Assembly (NCBI GenBank): GCA_023269675.1
Contig: JAHFSX010000021.1
Coordinates: 1-64,000, forward strand
Direction: 5' to 3'
DNA length: 64,000 bases
DNA from: Verrucomicrobiota bacterium
GTDB lineage: Bacteria; Verrucomicrobiota; Kiritimatiellia; RFP12; UBA1067
A program made the translations under genes and the position numbers. The first letter of the stretch is position 1, and the number at the start of each line of letters is the position of its first letter. Of this stretch, positions 26,264 to 34,436 are shown piece after piece. The notes under the pieces were generated by a model. The model was not told where the DNA came from. It did no database searches and saw only the letters and a list, made by a program, of their open reading frames with translations.

Positions 26264-28260
26264 CGGATAAACGGGCCGTGCTTCACCTGATTAGTGAGGA
26301 CATGTAAACGGACGAGATAAACATTGGAGGGGAGGCCGGTATTGAAGCTGGGCAGTTGCAACGTGCGCAGCACCTCCATCCGGATCTTGTCCTTGTTTTC
26401 CTCATAGTGCGTGTAGTGGTATTTGTGCTCAGCGTCCAGAATCGCAAACAGCGGTCTCTCAGGAAAGGTCTCGTGCATTTTCAAAACGACCGGGACCGGG
26501 TTGGCGTTAGGGACCGGAGACACACGCGCCTTGAGCGCAAGGAAGAGCTGGGGGGCGCGCTCGCCAAACACGACGGCGTTGTCCGGGACGATCTTCGCCA
26601 ACTCGGCGACCGCCGTCTTGTGCAGGTGGCCCCGCTCGGTCAGCTCGCCGACACTTTTACGCCAGCGCGGGTTGGCCGCCGTTCCGCCCACGAGAACCAG
26701 AACCAAGAACAGATGCCACCGCACGCTGTGGCGGAACATTCCCGGCAGCCCCCAGACGACAAAGAAAAAAACGATGGTGACAACCTGCAACAGGTGCGCC
26801 ACGTCGGTCATGGTTTCCGGAAAAATATCGGTGTATTTGTAAGCCTCCGACAGCGGGAGCCGGCAGTAGCAGAGGTCGGCAACACCCAGTGCGGAGACCA
26901 GCACCCCGACGGTCACCCAGGCGGTCGGCTTGCGCAGGCGTGCCCACAGACCAAGCAAGGTGAGAAGTGCGGCAGCCGCCAGAATATACCCGCCGTTGCT
27001 GCACCAGAAAATCTGCTGCGGCAGGTTATACGCATTGGCCAAATACCGGTTGAGGGTGTCGGCCTTGTCCGCGGCGATTTCAAACGCATGGAAGCTGGCC
27101 ATGACGCAGGCGAGCGCGAGCGCCATCAGCGCCCAGACGAACCCGCGCTCGCGACCGACCCACAGCTTCAGATCGCGGCGGGCCTCGAACCAAAGCACCG
27201 GGATGAACGCGATGACCGGCATGAAATAGTGCGCATAATAGACCGGGAGGATCATGATGCCCGCGGCGTAAAGCGGCAGCGCCAGATACAGCAAAAGGCG
27301 CCCATCCCAGCGGGCGGGGGGGTCCGTCAACCGCCTGAGCAGCAGAAGCCCCGGCAGCACAAGGACGAGCGGAATGCAGACACCCAACAGCCCGCCGGTC
27401 GGAAATCGCGGAAACGAAGACACGCCCTTGAAAGTCGAAAGCCAGTCAAACGGATTGGGAAGGGGATAGCTCGAGTCCGAGATTTCCAGCAGGCGGTCAA
27501 TCGACACATCTTGCGAGAGCGCGTCCGCATGAATCAACAGCCGGATGAGTCCGTACTGTATGCACGCGGAGACCAGAAAACCCGAAACGCAGGCCAGCAT
27601 GCGCCGCCAGCGGTCCCGGGGAGCGGCCGACATCGCCGCCCCGCTGAGACCGAGAGGGAACAGGACCCAGATGGACTGCTTCACCCAGAGGCCGAGGCCG
27701 AAAACAAAACCGCCCAAGAAAGGAGAGAGCAGCCCCTTCTTGCGGGCAACGACGTACCCCAGCAGCAGGACGGACGCCATCAGCGAGTCGTTGCATGCCG
27801 TCCTCCCATACACCATCATGAACGGATTCAGCAGGCACGCGCCACAGAGCAGGAACGCGATCCACGCCAGCGTCTTACGCGACAAGAAATAAAACAGGCC
27901 CAGCCAAGCAAGGGTATTGATGAGAAAAGGGAAAACGCGGTGCGCCCAGGTGGTCTGACCGAAGATCGAAAAAGCACCCCATGTCAAAAGATGGGTGGAA
28001 GGACAGATCGCATAGGTGCACGGCGCCGCACGGGTGACATTGATGAACCGTCCGAAAAGGAATTTCTGCTTCCCTCCGCCCGAGTAAAACCCTTCGTCGG
28101 TCGCGAAGTACCCGTACTCGTTCAATGAAGGCGTTCCGCCGTCGCAATCGATCCAGGCCCAGCGCGTCACGATCAGCAGGAGCAGCAGCAGGCTCCCGAA
28201 AAGAAGCCGGGCCGCGAGGGTCCTGCCGAGAAGAGACCTAGCCAAGGATGCTGCCTGCAT
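26260..28260 (-). CDS. GT-C membrane glycosyltransferase (GT39/ArnT-like)
   Basis: A 666-aa polytopic membrane protein with about 11-13 hydrophobic segments. The first extracytoplasmic loop after segment 1 has [10 protein letters not shown], matching the acidic DE pair that binds the polyprenyl-phosphate sugar in GT-C enzymes. Members move a sugar from undecaprenyl phosphate to lipid A, protein or polymer outside the membrane; the acceptor here is unknown. The ~130-residue C-terminus is extracytoplasmic. Start ATG 28260 has a perfect AGGAGGTG. It lies divergent from a GT2/WecE operon that could supply its donor, and its stop overlaps the sulfatase start. Confidence 0.8.
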   Translation of the reverse strand: MQAASLARSLLGRTLAARLLFGSLLLLLLIVTRWAWIDCDGGTPSLNEYGYFATDEGFYSGGGKQKFLFGRFINVTRAAPCTYAICPSTHLLTWGAFSIFGQTTWAHRVFPFLINTLAWLGLFYFLSRKTLAWIAFLLCGACLLNPFMMVYGRTACNDSLMASVLLLGYVVARKKGLLSPFLGGFVFGLGLWVKQSIWVLFPLGLSGAAMSAAPRDRWRRMLACVSGFLVSACIQYGLIRLLIHADALSQDVSIDRLLEISDSSYPLPNPFDWLSTFKGVSSFPRFPTGGLLGVCIPLVLVLPGLLLLRRLTDPPARWDGRLLLYLALPLYAAGIMILPVYYAHYFMPVIAFIPVLWFEARRDLKLWVGRERGFVWALMALALACVMASFHAFEIAADKADTLNRYLANAYNLPQQIFWCSNGGYILAAAALLTLLGLWARLRKPTAWVTVGVLVSALGVADLCYCRLPLSEAYKYTDIFPETMTDVAHLLQVVTIVFFFVVWGLPGMFRHSVRWHLFLVLVLVGGTAANPRWRKSVGELTERGHLHKTAVAELAKIVPDNAVVFGERAPQLFLALKARVSPVPNANPVPVVLKMHETFPERPLFAILDAEHKYHYTHYEENKDKIRMEVLRTLQLPSFNTGLPSNVYLVRLHVLTNQVKHGPFIR

Positions 28261-28262
28261 GC

Positions 28263-28270
28263 CACCTCCT
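28263..28270 (-). promoter_or_regulatory. Perfect Shine-Dalgarno of the GT-C gene
   Basis: AGGAGGTG on the minus strand is fully complementary to the usual 16S rRNA tail and lies just before ATG 28260. It is the strongest ribosome site noticed in the window and predicts high translation of the GT-C/sulfatase pair. The DNA beyond it to 28415 is AT-rich, as expected of divergent promoters, though no clear -35/-10 pair stands out. Confidence 0.7.
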
Positions 28271-28415
28271 GGATAAAATTAACTCCATATTTAGTCTTGA
28301 AGTCTAGCACCGCCCGCGATGCAGGGCAACCCTTCCGCGGAAAATAATGTGGATTTTTTCACGTCTTAAAATAAGTTGCGTCTCAACAGGAATCGTGTGA
28401 GAATCCCGCCCAATT

Positions 28416-29018
28416 ATGCGCAGGAGTATCATCTATCGCAATCTCGAACTGTACCGGCTGGTGATGAACCTGTTGTACAAGGGCCGGTACCGGGCGAGGT
28501 TTGAACGCGTGTGCGCGTTGATCCGCGCCACGGACAGCACGGTGCTGGAACTCTGCTTCGGCGACGTGGCCGTCGCCGAGGATTGCCGGCGTCACGGCAA
28601 GCGCTGGACCGGCCTGGACCTGAGCGACGTGTTTGTCGCCCATGCCGTGGGCAGAGGCTTCGACGCGCGCCAAGCGGACATCTTGCAGGCGGCCGCCTGG
28701 CCAGCCTCCGACCTCTGCATCATGATGGGCTCGCTCTATCATTTCAAGGCGCATCTGCCCGCCCTTTTCCGTCGTATCCACGACACGTCGCCGCGGTTTG
28801 TCCTGTCTGAGCCGGTCCGGAACTGGACGCACGCGAACGGCTTTTGCCGGTTCCTGGCGCGTGCTTTGACGTGCGCCGGGACGCGGGAGGAAACGTTCCG
28901 CTTCGACGAGGCTGCTCTGACCCAAACGCTTGAGGAACTCAAGGCCGAGTCGGGATTTGAATATCGCGTCGTGCACGTCGACAGAGACATGATCGTGGAG
29001 GTCGTATGGTCGAGCTGA
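28416..29018 (+). CDS. Class I SAM-dependent methyltransferase-like protein
   Basis: A 200-aa protein with a Rossmann-type SAM site: VLELCFGDVAVAEDC (motif I in degenerate form), WTGLDLSDVFVAHA (acidic end of strand 2), ARQADILQ and CIMMGSLYHFK (motif IV region). The N-terminus RNLELYRLVMNLLYKGRY is helical. Its frame ends inside the next gene (13-base overlap), so the two are translationally linked. With the downstream GT2 and sugar aminotransferase it probably methylates a sugar or lipid carrier in a surface glycan pathway; the substrate is inference. The motif I glycine pattern is weaker than in most family members. Confidence 0.65.
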   Translation: MRRSIIYRNLELYRLVMNLLYKGRYRARFERVCALIRATDSTVLELCFGDVAVAEDCRRHGKRWTGLDLSDVFVAHAVGRGFDARQADILQAAAWPASDLCIMMGSLYHFKAHLPALFRRIHDTSPRFVLSEPVRNWTHANGFCRFLARALTCAGTREETFRFDEAALTQTLEELKAESGFEYRVVHVDRDMIVEVVWSS

Positions 29019-29956
29019 GCGTGGTCGTTCCCGCATACAATAGCGAGGCTTGCCTCGCCGAGCTCAACCGCCAGGTGGCGGACGCTTTGCGCGGCAGGTC
29101 ATACGAGCTGATCCTGGTCGATGACCGGAGCACGGACAACAGCTGGGACGTGATCAAGCGGCTGTGCGGGCAAGACACGTCCCTGACCGGCATCCGCTTG
29201 AGAAAGAACGCGGGGCAGGACAACGCCATCCTGTGCGGGCTGCGCAAGGCGCGCGGCGAATTCGTCGTCATCATGGACGATGACCTGCAGCACTCGCCGT
29301 ACGACATCCACAGGCTGCACGAGCATTGCCTGACCTATGACCTGGATGCCTGCTATGCCCGCTTTTCAATCCACAAGCATGCCTGGTGGAAAAGGGCCGG
29401 AAGCTGGCTGAACGGCAAACTCGCGGAGGCGGTCATCGCCAAGCCGAAGAACCTCTACCTGTCCCCTTTCAAAATCGTGCGCAAAGAGGTCGTTGCGGAA
29501 GTCATCAAGTACACGGGGGCCTTCCCGTACGTGGACGGCTTGATTCTCAACATCACGCATGCGCTCGGGCAGGTGGAGGCGGTCCATAACGCGAGGTACC
29601 GCGGGAAAAGCAATTTCGGTCTGGCGAAGTCCGTGCTCGTCTTTATGCGGGTGGCGACCGGCTTCTCGGTATGGCCGCTGCGTTTCTCCGCCGGCGTCGG
29701 CATGGTCTGTTCGGTCTGCGGCTTCATGCTGGCGCTCTTCTATCTGCTGCAATATACGCTCCGGGACCGGCGCGTGGAGGGCTGGGCCACCTTGGTGATC
29801 CTGCAATTGATCATCGGCGGCGTCCTGCTGTTCTCGATCGGCCTGGTCGGCGAATATCTCGGACGGCTCTATCTGAACAGCAACGGCAAACCGCAGGCGA
29901 CGATCAAGGAAGTCTGCAGCGGTGAACGGCCCTGCAGCCCGGAGGAAGAAGCATGA
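29006..29956 (+). CDS. GT2 family polyprenyl-phosphate glycosyltransferase
   Basis: A cytoplasmic GT-A domain with VVVPAYNSE, LVDDRSTDNSW and VIMDDDLQHSP (the DxD-type metal site), followed by two C-terminal membrane segments (about residues 225-250 and 262-285). This is the layout of ArnC/GtrB/DPM1-like enzymes, which attach a sugar from a nucleotide donor to undecaprenyl phosphate. The length of 316 aa fits. It overlaps the preceding methyltransferase by 13 bases and the next gene by 4 bases (29953-29956). The likely product, a polyprenyl-phosphate sugar, is exactly what the divergent GT-C enzyme would use. Confidence 0.88.
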   Translation: MVELSVVVPAYNSEACLAELNRQVADALRGRSYELILVDDRSTDNSWDVIKRLCGQDTSLTGIRLRKNAGQDNAILCGLRKARGEFVVIMDDDLQHSPYDIHRLHEHCLTYDLDACYARFSIHKHAWWKRAGSWLNGKLAEAVIAKPKNLYLSPFKIVRKEVVAEVIKYTGAFPYVDGLILNITHALGQVEAVHNARYRGKSNFGLAKSVLVFMRVATGFSVWPLRFSAGVGMVCSVCGFMLALFYLLQYTLRDRRVEGWATLVILQLIIGGVLLFSIGLVGEYLGRLYLNSNGKPQATIKEVCSGERPCSPEEEA

Positions 29957-31134
29957 TCCCTTTTAACAAACCGTTTATCGTCGGCAAGGAGCTCGACTGC
30001 ATTGCCCAGGCGGTCGCGAGCGGCAAGATCTCCGGCAACGGTCCCTTTACCAAGAAATGCCAGTCGTTCTTTGAGACACACTACGGGTTCACCCGCTGCC
30101 TGCTCACGACTTCCGGCACCGACGCGCTCGAGATGGCGGCCATTCTCGCCGACATTCAGCCGGGCGACGAGGTGATCATGCCCTCCTTCACCTTTGTCTC
30201 GACGGCCTTGGCCTTTGTCCGGCAGGGAGCCGTCATCGTTTTCGCGGACAGCTGCGAGGACAACCCCAATCTGGATGCCGACCGGATCGAGCCGCTGATC
30301 ACGTCGCGCACCAAGGCGATTGTGCCGGTGCACTATGCCGGCGTCGCCTGCGACATGGGCAAGATCATGACGCTGGCCGCCAAATACAGCCTCCTGGTCA
30401 TTGCCGACTCGGCGCACGCCGTCGACGCCTATTATACGGGCACGCTTCCCGATGCGCAGTTCCCTTGGCAGCAGCGGCTCAAAAAGGAGGGCGACCGTTA
30501 CCCCTTGGGCGGCATCGGCCATCTCGGCTGCTTTTCCTTTCACGAGACCAAGAACATCCAGTGCGGGGAGGGCGGCATGCTGGCAATCAACGATCCGCGC
30601 TTCATCCGCCGCGCGGAGATCATCTGGGAGAAAGGCACCAACCGCGCGGAGTACTTCCGGGGCGAGGTGCACAAGTATGAGTGGGTCGATGTGGGCTCCT
30701 CCTTCCTTCCCTCAGGCATCACGGCCGCTTTTCTCTGGGCGCAGCTGGAAGAACTGCGCAAGATCCAGGACAAGCGGGTCTTGCTCTGGGAAGGTTATTG
30801 GAAAGGGCTGAAGCCTTTGGCCGAGAAAGGGTTGTTTTCCCTGCCCCATATTCCGGCTTACGCGACCAATAATGCGCACATGTTCTATCTGGTCTGCAGG
30901 TCACATGAGGAGCGCGGCCAGCTGATGGACGCGCTCGCGGCGAAGGGGATACAAACCGCCACCCATTATCAGAGCCTGCACGACTCCACCTATTACCGGC
31001 ATAAACACAAAGGGCCGACGCTCGTGAACTGCAAGCGCTACGTCAACTGCCTGGTGCGGTTGCCGATGTTCTACGAGTTGGAACTCGCGCAGGTGCGGAG
31101 CATCGTTGCCGCCGTGAAACGCTTTTACGCCTAG
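29953..31134 (+). CDS. wecE: dTDP-4-amino-4,6-dideoxygalactose transaminase (WecE/RffA-like)
   Basis: PLP-dependent DegT/DnrJ/EryC1/StrS aminotransferase that converts dTDP-4-keto-6-deoxyglucose to dTDP-4-amino-4,6-dideoxygalactose (dTDP-Fuc4N). It closely follows E. coli WecE from memory: MIPFNKPFIVGKELD, IQPGDEVIMPSFTFVSTA, VPVHYAGVACDM, GCFSFHETKN with the PLP Lys200, IIWEKGTNRAEYFRG and NNAHMFYL. Compared with WecE it has an insertion of about 20 residues at 164-186 (GTLPDAQFPW to DRYPL). It is translated from an ATGA overlap with the GT2 gene. A surface glycolipid carrying an amino-deoxy sugar is the likely product of the operon. Confidence 0.9.
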   Translation: MIPFNKPFIVGKELDCIAQAVASGKISGNGPFTKKCQSFFETHYGFTRCLLTTSGTDALEMAAILADIQPGDEVIMPSFTFVSTALAFVRQGAVIVFADSCEDNPNLDADRIEPLITSRTKAIVPVHYAGVACDMGKIMTLAAKYSLLVIADSAHAVDAYYTGTLPDAQFPWQQRLKKEGDRYPLGGIGHLGCFSFHETKNIQCGEGGMLAINDPRFIRRAEIIWEKGTNRAEYFRGEVHKYEWVDVGSSFLPSGITAAFLWAQLEELRKIQDKRVLLWEGYWKGLKPLAEKGLFSLPHIPAYATNNAHMFYLVCRSHEERGQLMDALAAKGIQTATHYQSLHDSTYYRHKHKGPTLVNCKRYVNCLVRLPMFYELELAQVRSIVAAVKRFYA

Positions 31135-31410
31135 TCGCCGTGAGCCGCAAATAGGCGGTCTAACGTCATGCGCAACCAGAGCGTGCGGCGGGTGCGGCGC
31201 CTTGGTGTGCGGCGGCAAGCGGTCATCCGCGCGACGCCGCTTTACTCGCACGGACCTGAAAGCGGTGCCGCGCTTCGCTTGTCACCGCACGCCAAGCTCC
31301 GCCTGCGTGCATCTCGTCGGGATTCAGACGCAATGTGGTCATGTTCGCGCACGTCGATTTGGACAGCCGATCTGCGGCGCAAGGCGCTAGCCCCCGGCGC
31401 GCGGTGCGGC
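31135..31410. other. Gene-poor gap with a 39-codon open frame
   Basis: This gap separates two convergent genes. On the minus strand 31342-31223 encodes a 39-aa open frame (starts MTTLRLNPDEMHAGG, ends SKAASRG), but no ribosome site precedes it. The DNA is GC-rich with several short inverted repeats, for example GAAGCG/CGCTTTC near 31258-31280, and looks like a dispersed non-coding repeat rather than a gene. No promoter or strong terminator was identified. Confidence 0.4.
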
Positions 31411-32796
31411 TCAGCGGCCCAGTTCCAGCGGCTTGGCGAACGCTTCCGGCATGTCGTAAGGCAGCTGCCAGACGCGGTCGCCGGCCTTGTTCGTGAAGTA
31501 AATGTGGGAGGGCGTGAGCTTGTCCGGGTTGCCGTCTGCCCAGTAGGCATAGAAGTCGGGGTGCGCGTTGACGGGCCGGCGCACATAGTTCTGGTTCATC
31601 GCGCTGCCCCGCGTGACGTCGCGCTCCTTGCCCCACGTCTGGCCTGCGTCGCGGCTGACCCAGACCGCCACCTCGCCGCCGCCGCCGACCGGCTGCGGCC
31701 CCTTTTCGGTCGGCCCGATGATCCGCCACTCGCCGTCGGAAAGATAAAGCGAGCCGGTGCTGTAGTTGTGGTTGGCGCGCGTCACCTCGGTAAAGCGCCA
31801 CGCGCTGCCGGTCCAGCTGGCGACCGTCCACCAGCGCGGGTCGCCGTGCGGGCCCGGCTTGCTGTCGGCGCTGGTGACATAGAGGATGACGGGGTGCCCC
31901 GCGCGGTCGAGATCGATGTCGTGGATGTAGACCAGGCGCCCCTCGGCCGCGTAGTCACGCACGAGCGCCGGGTTCTTCGGACCGGCCAGCGGCACCGTGA
32001 CTGCTTGCCCCGCGGCATTGCGCCAGGTGCGGCCCAGGTCATCCGTCTGGAGGTAGAACAGGTCGGTGCGCTTGTCCACGTTGCCGCCCGGATGCATGTT
32101 GAACGCGGTGGAGGTCTGTTTGCCGCACTGGCCGCTGGTCTGGTAGTGCCCGCCCATGCCGGCGTATTTTTGGTCGGGTGACCACGTCTTGCCGTCGGCG
32201 CTGGCGCTCCAATACAGCTCGCGCCCCTTGGTGTATTTGGTGAAGAGGAGCAGGAAGCCCTCGCCCTCGATCCAGCGCGGCTGGGGATAGGTGAACTCGC
32301 CCTGGCGGACCCGTTCGAAGCGGTCGATGCTGTAGGGCTGCGCGCTGCGGTAGACGAAGCCGGGCCGCACCTTGGCGCGTCCGCTGACGAAGACCCAGAT
32401 GTAGCCCTGCGAGTCGATGCTGAGGCTGGGGTTATCGTGCGGATCATCCACGCCGCCCTTGTCGTGCACGATGGTCGGACGCGGCACCATGCCGGTGGCG
32501 TGGTCGTAATAAGAGATCATGTCCAGCAGGTAGCGCTTGCCCTGTTTCGCGCCGCCGTACACGAAGAAGGTTTTGTTCGCCTCCTTGGAATAGATGGCCA
32601 TGGGCACATGGTTGGCGGTATAGGTGGACAGTCCGCCCGAGTATTTGTCGCCGTACTCCGATTTCTGCCCCAGCTCGAACCAGATGCCGCGGTAGCCGTC
32701 ATCCTTCAGGGAAGAGACCACGGGCGTGTTGGTTTGAGCGTACGCGGCCCACGCGCAGAGCGTGGCGAGGAAGAGCGTGGCACATCTTTTTTTCAT
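31411..32796 (-). CDS. Secreted BNR-repeat beta-propeller protein (BNR-4 type)
   Basis: Signal peptide (about residues 1-20, ending AYAQ) followed by a beta-propeller of the BNR-4 type: DGYRGIWFELGQ at the N-terminus, HDNPSLSIDSQGYIWVF, several S/T-x-D-x-G-x-T-W Asp boxes (SADGKTWSPD, TDDLGRTWRN, SRDAGQTWGK) and HNYSTGSLYLSDGEW. Propellers of this type occur in sialidase-like hydrolases and in ulvan/rhamnogalacturonan-type polysaccharide lyases; sequence alone does not separate these. The neighbouring polysaccharide genes favour extracellular glycan binding or cleavage. It is 461 aa. Start ATG 32796 has only a distant AGGA upstream. Confidence 0.8.
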   Translation of the reverse strand: MKKRCATLFLATLCAWAAYAQTNTPVVSSLKDDGYRGIWFELGQKSEYGDKYSGGLSTYTANHVPMAIYSKEANKTFFVYGGAKQGKRYLLDMISYYDHATGMVPRPTIVHDKGGVDDPHDNPSLSIDSQGYIWVFVSGRAKVRPGFVYRSAQPYSIDRFERVRQGEFTYPQPRWIEGEGFLLLFTKYTKGRELYWSASADGKTWSPDQKYAGMGGHYQTSGQCGKQTSTAFNMHPGGNVDKRTDLFYLQTDDLGRTWRNAAGQAVTVPLAGPKNPALVRDYAAEGRLVYIHDIDLDRAGHPVILYVTSADSKPGPHGDPRWWTVASWTGSAWRFTEVTRANHNYSTGSLYLSDGEWRIIGPTEKGPQPVGGGGEVAVWVSRDAGQTWGKERDVTRGSAMNQNYVRRPVNAHPDFYAYWADGNPDKLTPSHIYFTNKAGDRVWQLPYDMPEAFAKPLELGR

Positions 32797-32851
32797 GATG
32801 ACGTGATCCTATCATGCCTCATGACGGGCTAACAAGTGACGATTGGAAGAC

Positions 32852-32912
32852 GCGCGCCCAAGGATGGGCGCGCCACATTCCGGGAATGTGCCATGCGCAT
32901 CCTTGCGCATGG
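32852..32912. repeat. Three abutting perfect hairpins (REP-like element)
   Basis: Three perfect inverted repeats lie end to end: GCGCGCCCA/TGGGCGCGC with loop AGGA (32852-32873); CACATTCC/GGAATGTG with a one-base loop (32874-32890); CCATGCGCA/TGCGCATGG with loop TCCT (32891-32912). The element occupies the gap between two same-strand genes. Partial relatives lie at 23304-23342 and 54564-54585, so this is the most complete copy of a dispersed family. Confidence 0.85.
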
Positions 32913-32931
32913 GGAGGCGGCTTTGGCGGCA

Positions 32932-33693
32932 TCACTTTTCCGCCAGCAGCTTCACGAGCAGCGGCTCCAGCGCTTCCGCCCAGAGCTGGTACCCTGCCGC
33001 GTTCGGGTGGACCGTATCGGCCATCAGCTCTTTTTTAGGCAACCCTTCGGGGTCAGCGAACACGGGCCACAGGTCGAGGAAGGTGACATAGCCGAGCGCC
33101 TCCAGCGCGACGATCTTACGGTTGATCTCGCGGATAGGCGCGACAAAGTACTCAGGGCTGCGCGGCAGCACGCTGACCAACACGATCCGGGTGCCTGCCG
33201 ATTTTGCATGGATGCTCCTGCAGATCGCCTCGATCCCCTCGGCGATCTCCGCGGGGGAGTTCTCGCGGGCATTCTGCGTGCCCGTCCGGTTGTTGGTGCC
33301 GATCAGCAGCACCACGACCTTGGGCCGGAGCCCTTCGAACTCGCCGTTCTCGAGACGCCACAGGACATTCTGCGTGCGGTCCCAGCCGAACCCCAGGTTG
33401 ATGACCTTGCGTTTTCCGTAGTAGCGTTCCCACACCTCTTGTCCGCGGTATACCGGCGCGGGCGCCGGACCTCCGAACATGTGGGTGATCGAGTCTCCGA
33501 GGAAGACCAGATCGACCGGCTGCTGTTTGATCAGCGCCTTGACCTGCTCATGGCGCTGATACCAGTCGTAGAAGTCGTTCTCCAGTCTGGGCACCGGCAC
33601 CAGCGCTGTGTTTGTAACCGCGTTCTGAGCCAGGATCGGCGCGGTCGCGCCGGCGAACGCAAGCAGGATAAGAGAGACGGTGCGATTGCGCAT
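32932..33693 (-). CDS. Secreted SGNH/GDSL hydrolase (PAF-acetylhydrolase-like)
   Basis: Signal peptide (about residues 1-21, ending PILAQ) followed by a compact SGNH hydrolase: block I VFLGDSITHM (Ser), block II NLGFGWDRTQ (Gly), block III LLIGTNN (Asn) and block V DTVHPNAAGY (Asp/His). The arrangement resembles the PAF-acetylhydrolase alpha-subunit group, members of which in environmental bacteria are often acetyl-xylan-type carbohydrate esterases. It is 253 aa. I use ATG 33693, which has AAAGG 7 bases upstream, over the in-frame ATG at 33708, which has none. Confidence 0.88.
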   Translation of the reverse strand: MRNRTVSLILLAFAGATAPILAQNAVTNTALVPVPRLENDFYDWYQRHEQVKALIKQQPVDLVFLGDSITHMFGGPAPAPVYRGQEVWERYYGKRKVINLGFGWDRTQNVLWRLENGEFEGLRPKVVVLLIGTNNRTGTQNARENSPAEIAEGIEAICRSIHAKSAGTRIVLVSVLPRSPEYFVAPIREINRKIVALEALGYVTFLDLWPVFADPEGLPKKELMADTVHPNAAGYQLWAEALEPLLVKLLAEK

Positions 33694-33751
33694 GATGGAA
33701 CCTTTCATTTCATTTTAGACGGAAGCTTGATCGTCGGGTTTCTTCCCGGGT

Positions 33752-33913
33752 TCAGTCCAGATAATCGCGCCAGACACGCCACCCCAGATAGACGCCCAGC
33801 ATGCTGCCGAAGCCGCTGAGAAGAAAGCCGGTCATGAACCCGACCTTCGCGCCGAGCCACCAGCCGACCCAACCCAGAGCCGTCATCCCGACGAAGATGC
33901 AGATTTTACGCAC
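33752..33913 (-). CDS. Small two-segment membrane protein, unknown function
   Basis: A 53-aa protein with two hydrophobic segments (about residues 3-20 and 24-44) joined by a short GAKVG turn and ending WRVWRDYLD. I use GTG 33913, which has GGGAGGGGAGG just upstream; the open frame extends seven codons to a TTG without a better site. Similar short GWWLG...GSMLGVYLGW proteins occur widely in Gram-negative bacteria without an assigned function. It lies between a zinc-ribbon gene and an SGNH gene on the same strand. Confidence 0.65.
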   Translation of the reverse strand: MRKICIFVGMTALGWVGWWLGAKVGFMTGFLLSGFGSMLGVYLGWRVWRDYLD

Positions 33914-33950
33914 GCGAGCCTCCCCTCCCGTCAACAGGCTGAATGACGTG

Positions 33951-34361
33951 TCAGAACGTGCCGATCAGCTCCAGCAGGTTACGCACGAACTGCCCGTGGC
34001 CCTCGTGGAGATACAGCCCCATCTGGGCGACCAGGGAGTACGCGAGAGCGAACTGCGCGAGGGCAAAGCCCGCAACCGTGAACTGGCTCACGCTGACCAC
34101 GCCGATGCCGAACTGCGAGAGCGTGACGATGCCGCAGGCGAACTGGCCGATGGCGACCACTCCCCGGGCGACCACGGGGCGGCGGTTGGGCCGGTACTTG
34201 AACGAGATGTGGAGCAGCGGCAGCCCCAGTATCTGGGCCGGGGATTTGTACTCGAACCCCCACCCGTCCCATTTCTCGCGGGCCGGATACGGCGCGCCGC
34301 AATGCGGACAAGCCATGGCCTGCTCGGACACCTCATGACGACAGTCTCGGCAGTTTTTCAT
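33951..34361 (-). CDS. Zinc-ribbon protein with exact 10-residue QF repeats
   Basis: The N-terminus is a zinc ribbon with CxxC pairs C4/C7 and C18/C21. A linker (LPLLHISFKYRPNRRPVVARG) leads into five hydrophobic units with period ten: Gln-Phe at 73-74, 83-84, 93-94 and 103-104 and Gln-Met at 113-114, each preceded by small and branched residues. No ordinary membrane helix pattern is evident because Gln recurs regularly; a beta-stacked or membrane-associated repeat is possible. The length is 136 aa. Start ATG 34361 has AAAGGAG upstream. I do not know its function. Confidence 0.75.
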   Translation of the reverse strand: MKNCRDCRHEVSEQAMACPHCGAPYPAREKWDGWGFEYKSPAQILGLPLLHISFKYRPNRRPVVARGVVAIGQFACGIVTLSQFGIGVVSVSQFTVAGFALAQFALAYSLVAQMGLYLHEGHGQFVRNLLELIGTF

Positions 34362-34436
34362 AGCGCTCCTTTCGGGTTGAGGTATGGCCTGTGAAAACAG
34401 GGCGGAACACGCAGGGTGCGCCGCCCCGCCTCGGCC

